Below are positions 7,668 through 12,350 of a stretch of 13,392 nt of DNA, piece after piece. The translations under genes and the position numbers were made by a program. Source of the stretch: an uncultured Coprococcus sp. Its GTDB lineage: Bacteria > Bacillota > Clostridia > Lachnospirales > Lachnospiraceae. The DNA lies in assembly GCA_900548215.1 (NCBI GenBank), contig URJI01000076.1:1-13392 (forward strand). The letters run 5' to 3'. Within the stretch, counting starts at the first letter, position 1; each line of letters opens with the position of its first letter. A model generated the notes under the pieces. The model did no database searches, was not told the DNA's origin, and saw nothing but the letters and a program-made list of their open reading frames with translations.

Positions 7668-8418
7668 GCCTGCCCTTTCTTGTGACTGATCCCGTACCGG
7701 TAAATTCGTATTTGCCATACCCGCGGATGGAGAAGATGTCTCCTGGCTTTAGCTGATAGCTGCTGTTTTCATAGAGCCTGTTATTTAGAGAAATCTTTTT
7801 TTCGCTGAATAGCAGAGAAGTGCTGCTCCTGGAAAGGCCGGTTATCGCAGCTATCACGGCGTCAGCTCTGGCTGATGCGGCAATAATATGCAACGGATCT
7901 TTTTTGATTTCCACAGCGTCAATATCGTCTGCTTTGCAAAGACGGCATTTCATATTCGTGTGTTTTATTTTGGCGATATTGTCAATGATATAATTGGCAA
8001 CAGTGTCTACACAAAATACATATGCTGAACAATGTTTCCCGGTTGATCCGGATTCAGTTACAAGAATATCCCCTATCATCTCGCGTTCTATTCCAAGATT
8101 CATGAGGGCACCAAGAAAATCCCTATGGTTCAGATCGTCTGAAAATTTGTCTATAGCTGCGGCTATCTTTATCATTGATATGGGAAATTCGGCGGTGTAC
8201 CCCATGTCACTTTCCCTGCCGAAGGCGATCATGACTCTGTCACAGGATTCCCTTCCGCCAAATATCTGATATCCGGCAAAACTTAGGTCATCGACATTGC
8301 TGAAAAATACCTCCATGTCGGCGGCACTCATAAAGTTAGTGTATGTATATCGGTTTTGTCTGTATGACATATTGGCAAGGTCTTTGAGCCTGCCCTTAAG
8401 AACATCGTTTTCGTTCAT
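7639..8418 (-). CDS. ylmH: YlmH-family RNA-binding protein (S4 domain)
   Basis: A 259-aa protein matching the usual YlmH length and layout: an N-terminal domain with a conserved YTNFMSAADM region and FGGRESCDRVMIAFG (residues about 53-67), a central GALMNLGIEREMIGDI block (103-118), and a C-terminal S4 RNA-binding domain (about 181-245) with ARADAVIAAITGLSRS and PGDIFSIRGYGKYEF. Family members bind RNA and the large ribosomal subunit and have been linked to handling of stalled ribosomes; the gene is often in the sepF/divIVA division cluster, but here it stands alone. The start at 8418 is chosen because GGGAG lies 6 bases upstream; an in-frame ATG at 8490 would add 24 residues without a ribosome binding site. 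The 3' end is convergent with and overlaps the LytTR gene. Confidence 0.9.
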   Translation of the reverse strand: MNENDVLKGRLKDLANMSYRQNRYTYTNFMSAADMEVFFSNVDDLSFAGYQIFGGRESCDRVMIAFGRESDMGYTAEFPISMIKIAAAIDKFSDDLNHRDFLGALMNLGIEREMIGDILVTESGSTGKHCSAYVFCVDTVANYIIDNIAKIKHTNMKCRLCKADDIDAVEIKKDPLHIIAASARADAVIAAITGLSRSSTSLLFSEKKISLNNRLYENSSYQLKPGDIFSIRGYGKYEFTGTGSVTRKGRLNIDLLKYV

Positions 8419-8461
8419 GAAAATCTCCCATTTAATAAAATAATTATCTGTAAACATAAAT

Positions 8462-8490
8462 ATAATATAACATGTCTGGTTTATCAGCAA
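8462..8490 (-). promoter_or_regulatory. Candidate ylmH promoter
   Basis: On the minus strand TTGCTG (8485-8490) and TATTAT (8462-8467) are spaced by 17 bases, giving a short leader of about 40 nt before the ATG at 8418. The -35 box is poor. Between here and 8706 the DNA is AT-rich with no gene that I can support. Confidence 0.4.
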
Positions 8491-8706
8491 TGGGATTGGG
8501 GGGTAAAAAAATTAAAAAAACGGGTGGACATATTTGCCAGAATTATAATGTTTTTAGCTGAAAAAGTAACTAAAATGACGAATAAAGCAATCAATCAGAA
8601 TTAAAACAATCATTTTACATTCAAAAACATAAAAAATGACATTGAAATGTTCAACCGTTGATAAATTGCAACAAAAAAAGGCTTTCGTTTTATAAAAAAT
8701 TGCGTA

Positions 8707-8735
8707 TTTACAATTTTGAGGTGTTTTGATAGTAT
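8707..8735 (+). promoter_or_regulatory. Candidate promoter of the intergenic small RNA
   Basis: TTTACA (8707-8712, five of six to TTGACA) and TAGTAT (8730-8735, four of six to TATAAT) have 17-base spacing. The predicted start, about 8741-8743, falls exactly at the base of the first RNA hairpin, which is what an independent small RNA gene would show. Confidence 0.5.
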
Positions 8736-8741
8736 ATGTGC

Positions 8742-8948
8742 ATACCAAGGAGTTAATAAAATAACTTCTGGTAGATGAGAAAAGATAATCACAATATTTT
8801 GATATATGGAGGGTTCCCTTAGCACGAAATTCGTAGAAATCCCTTTATACGATGTAATGTAACCCCATAACCCCAAACCCCAAAACATTAGGAATCCTCC
8901 ACTCCCCCCTTCTGAAATCCCTATCGCTTATGCGATAGGGATTTTTTT
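8742..8948 (+). ncRNA. Candidate small RNA of about 205 nt with C-rich loops
   Basis: No plus-strand protein gene lies between 7667 and 9973, yet this segment has a promoter, structure and a strong terminator. Hairpin 1: TACC-A-AGGAGTTA (8743-8755) pairs with TAACTTCTGGTA (8762-8773), 12 bp with one bulged A. A 34-nt AT-rich linker follows. Domain 2 is closed by GGAGGGTTCC/GGAATCCTCC (8808-8817 with 8891-8900, 10 bp). It encloses a small hairpin, ACGA/TCGT (8824-8834), and a stem TAATGT/ACATTA (8855-8860 with 8885-8890), whose 24-nt loop holds three CCCC tracts. Then come a single-stranded stretch with six C's (8904-8909) and the terminator. I do not recognise an Rfam family. C-rich loops resemble those of Gram-positive sRNAs that pair with ribosome binding sites; that role is inference. 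Confidence 0.6.
8915..8948 (+). terminator. Strong plus-strand intrinsic terminator of the small RNA
   Basis: AAATCCCTATCGC (8915-8927) pairs perfectly with GCGATAGGGATTT (8932-8944), 13 bp around a TTAT loop, and runs into seven T's (8942-8948). On the minus strand the stem is followed by CAGAAGGGG with no T-tract, so it is directional. No plus-strand coding gene precedes it, which is the main evidence for a non-coding transcript. Confidence 0.9.
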
Positions 8949-8971
8949 GACTCTTCCATAATTTTGACTTT

Positions 8972-9805
8972 TTATAATTCCCCGTTGTTGGCGTTCAGGT
9001 GTCTGTATAGTTCAAATAGACTCTCTGTAAAAAGTGCATACAGACATACGTGGTCAGAAGCACAGATTTTCCTGTTTGATCCTGGAATAAGTTCATATAC
9101 GTAATTACACGCATGGATGATCTGGTCGGGTTGTATATGATCGTGTTTGTTGTTGAACAGCATATCCCTGAAATTTATAAAGAAAGAATATGCGCTGAGA
9201 TCGGCATCTGTGCCATTCTGTGCATGTATCATGTCGATGAGAAAAGTAATGCAGTATATTGCGTTGTCTATGGACATTGAATTGCCCGTACTTGTGTACA
9301 GGGGCGTCTCTGGAACAAAAAACACCGGATGCGTGTGTTTAAGCGGGCTGTGGTTCTGCTCAGTTTTCTTTGTGATTGGAGGGTTAAAAGAAAAATGGTT
9401 TTTGTATTGTTCGAGAAGAGCCATAGTTTCTGTACAGTTATTTTGGATAATTATGCTTATTCTTTCACTTAGATACAGTTTGAGTTCCAGTAAGAGAAAG
9501 TACACATCCGGTGGGGTGAGATTTTGCAGATTGTTAAGATGGGTTTGGTTGTGGGTCATTGTACTGAAAAAATTGTCTGCCTCAGTGTAGCTGCCCAATA
9601 TCCTGGTGGCTTCTGACATATTGAAGCGCTCGATAAAATCCCTGGTTGCAGGCTGATATCTTGTTTCGGAGTCTATGAGTGAGATATAGTTTCTTATAAA
9701 GTCAAATTTCTCATCGTTTGTCATGGCGATTCCGTTTAGATTGCAAAAATTCTGGTTTATGGGTATGCTTTTCGTCACCCGGGGGCATAAGAGAGGGTCG
9801 GTCAT
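8972..9805 (-). CDS. Hypothetical protein, family not recognised
   Basis: A 277-aa protein. The start at 9805 is supported by AAAGGAG 8 bases upstream; an ATG 14 codons earlier lacks such a site. There is no signal peptide or membrane segment. Composition is rich in Asn, His and Ile. The N-terminal half is predicted largely helical (FDFIRNYISLIDSET, RDFIERFNMSEATRILGSY, DVYFLLLELKLYLSERISI). A polar, low-order stretch around residues 140-165 (NPPITKKTEQNHSPLKHTHP) separates it from a second helical half (NAIYCITFLIDMIHAQ, LYALFTESLFELYRHL). No catalytic motif stands out. It is divergent from the regulator at 9973 across a 167-bp spacer, so the pair may be functionally linked. No intrinsic terminator oriented for this gene is seen before the small RNA region. 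Confidence 0.7.
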   Translation of the reverse strand: MTDPLLCPRVTKSIPINQNFCNLNGIAMTNDEKFDFIRNYISLIDSETRYQPATRDFIERFNMSEATRILGSYTEADNFFSTMTHNQTHLNNLQNLTPPDVYFLLLELKLYLSERISIIIQNNCTETMALLEQYKNHFSFNPPITKKTEQNHSPLKHTHPVFFVPETPLYTSTGNSMSIDNAIYCITFLIDMIHAQNGTDADLSAYSFFINFRDMLFNNKHDHIQPDQIIHACNYVYELIPGSNRKICASDHVCLYALFTESLFELYRHLNANNGEL

Positions 9806-9842
9806 ATAAAGTTCTCCTTTTGATTTATCATGACAAAATGGT

Positions 9843-9904
9843 AGCACTTTAACGCACTAAGTGGTAGGATAATTGTATATTTAAAATTGTACATATAGTA
9901 TAAT
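9843..9904. promoter_or_regulatory. Divergent control region with operator-like repeats and a -10 box
   Basis: GCACT occurs at 9844-9848 and 9854-9858, one helical turn apart, and the second copy forms a dyad, CACT-A-AGTG (9855-9863). TTGTATAT (9873-9880) and TTGTACAT (9888-9895) repeat with a 15-base period. They lead to a perfect TATAAT (9899-9904) for the plus-strand regulator, which has no good -35 box at normal spacing; an activator or another start is possible. The repeats lie between two divergent starts, as an autoregulatory operator would. Confidence 0.4.
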
Positions 9905-9972
9905 AAATATTTGGTTATGTTTTGTTTGCGTTTGCATTATTAAGTTTTTGGAGATATGAGGGGAGAGAAAAT

Positions 9973-10554
9973 ATGAAGAGAGATGAAGGGCAATGCAGCC
10001 AGTGTGAAAGGTCAGATTCGATAGGATATAATATGCGTGATATACGGAGAAACAGCAGGTCGTCAAAATATACAGTTAGATATGTTGTTTCGGAGATAAA
10101 CAGGAGTCTGCCAGACAGACTCAGGATCACAGAAGGGCTTTATTACAAATGGGAGAGCGAGGAACGTATGCCTACCGCCAGACATATCCCGGCCATAGCA
10201 AATGCGCTTGGTGTGTCAGAAGCTGCCCTGTTTCATTGGCAGGATAGGAAAAAACGGCTGCGAGACGATAATATTGAGAAGCTATTTGAGGGAATCCTGG
10301 CTCTTGGAGATGACAAGATTGCGGATGTGTCCTGGCTTGCGAGTGGCTGGGGTGGGGATTTGAGAGCTCTTGTAGAATTTGATATATTGTATGCCAGCAT
10401 GTCGGAGGAGGATAGAAGGGATGTGGCATCTCTTGGGATACGCCTGTATGATGTGTGCAGGAAAGAGGGCAGGCTTGAGGAAGATGCGCCGGCGGCTGAT
10501 TTTCCATATCTGGAGCAGGCTCTGAGGGATCTGTGGGTTAGAAAGGAAAAATAG
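9973..10554 (+). CDS. XRE-type helix-turn-helix regulator with C-terminal helical domain
   Basis: A 193-aa protein from ATG 9973, chosen because GGGGAG lies 7 bases upstream; the longer frame from 9922 has no ribosome binding site. An N-terminal Cys pair (CSQC, residues 8-11) precedes a helix-turn-helix region at about 20-85, recognised from VRYVVSEINRSL, LYYKWESEERMPTARHIPAIANAL and GVSEAALFHW. The remaining 100 residues are acidic and helical with no enzyme motif (IEKLFEGILALGDDKIADVS, EEDRRDVASLGIRLYDVC). It is divergent from the unrecognised gene at 8972-9805 and probably controls it and itself. No ligand domain or kinase partner is visible. The family assignment rests on the HTH pattern only. 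Confidence 0.75.
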   Translation: MKRDEGQCSQCERSDSIGYNMRDIRRNSRSSKYTVRYVVSEINRSLPDRLRITEGLYYKWESEERMPTARHIPAIANALGVSEAALFHWQDRKKRLRDDNIEKLFEGILALGDDKIADVSWLASGWGGDLRALVEFDILYASMSEEDRRDVASLGIRLYDVCRKEGRLEEDAPAADFPYLEQALRDLWVRKEK

Positions 10555-10573
10555 CATGAGAAATATGTGCACA

Positions 10574-10598
10574 ATTACACCGTTTATATATGTGTAAT
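10574..10598. repeat. Inverted repeat ATTACAC-N11-GTGTAAT
   Basis: Perfect 7-bp arms at 10574-10580 and 10592-10598 lie 19 bases after the stop of the XRE-type gene. There is no following T-tract on either strand, so it is a poor terminator. Two half-sites about 18 bases apart fit a dimeric regulator binding site, perhaps for the neighbouring regulator. Confidence 0.35.
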
Positions 10599-10642
10599 CA
10601 TACAAAAATGAACTGAGGGCGCCTGTTGATGGAAAAAATATC

Positions 10643-10673
10643 TTGACTATCATGTAAAAAGGACTATCATGTA
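10643..10673 (+). promoter_or_regulatory. Promoter of the LacI-family gene, built on a 12-bp direct repeat
   Basis: TTGACT (10643-10648) and TATCAT (10665-10670) have 16-base spacing. The 12-mer GACTATCATGTA occurs twice, at 10645-10656 and 10662-10673, a 17-base period that places one copy from the -35 box into the spacer and the other across the -10 box. Confidence 0.6.
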
Positions 10674-10678
10674 CTTAT

Positions 10679-10696
10679 AGAACAACCGTTTGCGCA
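10679..10696 (+). promoter_or_regulatory. LacI-family operator, site 1 (autoregulatory)
   Basis: AGAACAACCGTTTGCGCA contains CAACCGTTTG, a match to the LacI/MalR-type half-palindrome CAANCGNTTG. It starts 8 bases after the -10 box, a position where a bound repressor would block transcription. Seventeen of 18 bases are identical to site 2 upstream of the sugar-binding protein gene. A palindrome TTGCGCAA follows at 10704-10711. Confidence 0.7.
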
Positions 10697-10741
10697 GGAG
10701 GCGTTGCGCAATGGGCATAAGACTTGGGTAAGGAGAGAATT

Positions 10742-11806
10742 ATGGAGAAGATGGAGCCAGAACAGCAGACTGTTACAATTAAAGATGGGGATAATACAGG
10801 GGAAGCTGCTGAGAAGAGCAAGATGACTATATCAGATGTGGCAGAAGCTCTCAATATATCAAAGACAACGGTGTCCAGAGCTATTTCTGGAAAAGGAAGG
10901 ATAGGTGCCGAGACGAGGCGCAGAGTTCTGGAATATATAGAGGAACATAATTACAAGCCAAGCGTTATAGCAAAGGGGTTAGCGCAGTCCAAGTCGTATA
11001 ATATTGGCTGGGTAATGCCGAGTGATTACAGTGTGGTGGATCTGCCTTTCTTCCAGAAGTGCTTGATGGGATTGCTGGAGATGGCGGCGCCTGTGGACTA
11101 TGATGTGCTTGTGTGTACAGTTGCACCGGATGACATGAGTCAGCTGGAGAGGATTGTGGAGAATCACAAGGTTGATGGGGTGGTTCTTGGACGTACACTT
11201 GTCAATGATGCCCCGGCCGAGTATCTGAAATCAAAGAATATACCATTTGTGGTGGTTGGAAGCATGGATGACGATAGTGTCATTCAGGTTGATCACGATC
11301 ACAGAAGTGCGTGCCGCGAGCTGACATCCATTCTGCTGGCTAAGGGGATGACAAAGGTTGCCCTCATGGGTGGCAACAAGAACCATGTGGTAACTCTCAA
11401 CAGATATAGGGGATATCTGGATGCTATGGAGGACATGGATGTTCCGATTGACAACAGCATTATTTTCTTTGACATTGATAATTCTGTGCTGTGTGAGCAT
11501 GCTGTGGATGAGGTTATGAAGCAGAATGCAGAATGCATACTTTGCATGGATGATGGGATATGCCAGAACGTGCTCAATGCACTTGACAAGAAGAAAGTTA
11601 AGGTTCCAGATGATGTAAAGGTTGCTTCATTCTATAATAGTTCGCTTTTGAATAATTATCAGCCGGCTATAACATCGCTGCAGTTTGACCCGAGGGAACT
11701 TGGCATGGTTGCCTGCAAACTGCTTGTGGATTATATAGAGGGAAATGAGGTCAAGAAGAAGACCCATCTGGGATATGAACTCAGATTAAAAGAGTCAACA
11801 AAATAG
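10742..11806 (+). CDS. LacI-family transcriptional regulator (MalR-like)
   Basis: From ATG 10742 the protein is 354 aa; AAGGAG lies 6 bases upstream, and the earlier in-frame TTG at 10724 has no such signal. An acidic N-terminal extension (residues 1-27) is unusual for the family. The LacI helix-turn-helix is MTISDVAEALNISKTTVSRAISGK (about 28-51 in total), with the hinge helix near PSVIAKGLAQSKS (73-85). The rest is the periplasmic-binding-protein-like ligand domain, including KVDGVVLGR, IQVDHDHRSACREL and FDPRELGMVACKLLVDYI. It should bind a sugar in the cytoplasm and control the adjacent transporter. The matching operators in its own promoter and before the transporter gene support autoregulation and regulation of that gene. 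Confidence 0.92.
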   Translation: MEKMEPEQQTVTIKDGDNTGEAAEKSKMTISDVAEALNISKTTVSRAISGKGRIGAETRRRVLEYIEEHNYKPSVIAKGLAQSKSYNIGWVMPSDYSVVDLPFFQKCLMGLLEMAAPVDYDVLVCTVAPDDMSQLERIVENHKVDGVVLGRTLVNDAPAEYLKSKNIPFVVVGSMDDDSVIQVDHDHRSACRELTSILLAKGMTKVALMGGNKNHVVTLNRYRGYLDAMEDMDVPIDNSIIFFDIDNSVLCEHAVDEVMKQNAECILCMDDGICQNVLNALDKKKVKVPDDVKVASFYNSSLLNNYQPAITSLQFDPRELGMVACKLLVDYIEGNEVKKKTHLGYELRLKESTK

Positions 11807-11837
11807 GTGGTGCCTGTATGCCTGGGAAATGAAGACA

Positions 11838-11879
11838 AGAGGATATCTGAATGAGGATTCGGATATCCTCTATCTTTTT
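11838..11879 (+). terminator. Intrinsic terminator of the LacI-family gene
   Basis: AGAGGATATC (11838-11847) pairs with GATATCCTCT (11862-11871); inside it GAAT pairs with ATTC around a GAGG loop. ATCTTTTT follows. It lies 31 bases after the stop codon and separates the regulator from the transporter promoters. Confidence 0.88.
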
Positions 11880-11908
11880 GATGCTGAAGTGTATTAAATA
11901 GGTGACTG

Positions 11909-11928
11909 TTGCGCAAAAAAAAGCGCAA
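11909..11928. repeat. Inverted repeat TTGCGC-A8-GCGCAA
   Basis: TTGCGC (11909-11914) and GCGCAA (11923-11928) flank eight A's. The arms match the TTGCGC half of the LacI operator but face the opposite way from a normal operator. The stretch 11930-12080 is AT-rich with no supportable gene. Confidence 0.45.
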
Positions 11929-12082
11929 TTGTAAAGCTTGGAATAGACTGAGTAAAGAAATAAATTATCACATTATCTGATTTGTTGCGTTTTAAATTGC
12001 ATAAAGAAGCATCTTTGGTATGTAATTTAGGCAAGAAGTAGTGGTGAAAATAGCGGTTAGTATATAAAAAGTATATGAAATA

Positions 12083-12138
12083 TTGACATAATTGCACAAA
12101 AAATACAACATATTACAGTGTGAGCAAACGGGTGCGCA
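12083..12138 (+). promoter_or_regulatory. Upstream candidate promoter with weaker LacI operator, site 3
   Basis: A perfect TTGACA (12083-12088) is followed at 15-20 bases by poor -10 candidates (TACAAC at 12104, CATATT at 12109). Downstream, CAAACGGGTGCGCA (12125-12138) matches the operator pattern CAANCGNTTGCGCA except for one T-to-G change. The order promoter then operator repeats that of sites 1 and 2. Confidence 0.4.
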
Positions 12139-12157
12139 GAAAATGCAAGGCGTATAC

Positions 12158-12186
12158 TTTTGCTGAATACAACATGTTGTGCAAAA
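12158..12186. repeat. 12-bp perfect palindrome within a larger dyad
   Basis: ACAACATGTTGT (12169-12180) is a perfect palindrome. Flanking TTTTGC (12158-12163) and GCAAAA (12181-12186) extend the dyad with a TGAAT bulge on one side. It lies 45 bases upstream of the -35 box of the main transporter promoter, a plausible activator site; the regulator is unknown. Confidence 0.45.
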
Positions 12187-12225
12187 TGTATAATTTTTTA
12201 TTTTAAAAGTTATTTCAATTAGTAG

Positions 12226-12254
12226 TTGACAACAATAATAAGAACTGATAATAT
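12226..12254 (+). promoter_or_regulatory. Main promoter of the sugar-binding protein gene
   Basis: A perfect TTGACA (12226-12231) is followed by GATAAT (12247-12252, 15-base spacing) or TAATAT (12249-12254, 17-base spacing). Initiation near 12260 gives a leader of about 90 nt and puts the operator immediately downstream. Confidence 0.6.
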
Positions 12255-12264
12255 ATAAGCATAA

Positions 12265-12282
12265 AGAACAACCGATTGCGCA
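12265..12282 (+). promoter_or_regulatory. LacI-family operator, site 2 (transporter control)
   Basis: AGAACAACCGATTGCGCA differs from site 1 at one position only and contains CAACCGATTG, again matching CAANCGNTTG. It lies 10-12 bases after the -10 box, the same geometry as site 1, consistent with repression of the transporter operon by the LacI-family protein. Confidence 0.72.
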
Positions 12283-12350
12283 CGGGAAGCAAAAAAGAAC
12301 AACAAAAAACACACAATATTTCTTATTATTTTTTAGAGGAGGACATAAGA

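Noticed and set aside
8652..8662. TCAACCGTTGA as a LacI operator
   Set aside because: It is one base shorter than the CAANCGNTTG core and is not next to a sugar gene.
8775..8822. A 15-codon plus-strand open frame (MRKDNHNILIYGGFP) within the candidate small RNA
   Set aside because: It has no ribosome binding site at normal distance and its end runs into the domain 2 stem; too short to support.
8610..8888. Minus-strand 92-codon open frame with a GGAGG seven bases before its ATG
   Set aside because: It is antisense to the structured RNA, its composition (Phe, Ile, Lys, Asn, Tyr) is what AT-rich non-coding DNA gives, and the GGAGG is the 3' arm of a perfect RNA stem. The directional terminator supports the plus strand. 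A short real gene is not fully excluded.
8972..9805. The terminator at 8915-8948 as the terminator of this minus-strand gene
   Set aside because: On the minus strand the stem is followed by CAGAAGGGG, not a T-tract, so it does not serve this gene.
11909..11928. TTGCGC-A8-GCGCAA as a further LacI operator
   Set aside because: The half-sites point the opposite way from sites 1 and 2 and the CG centre is missing, so it does not fit the operator model.
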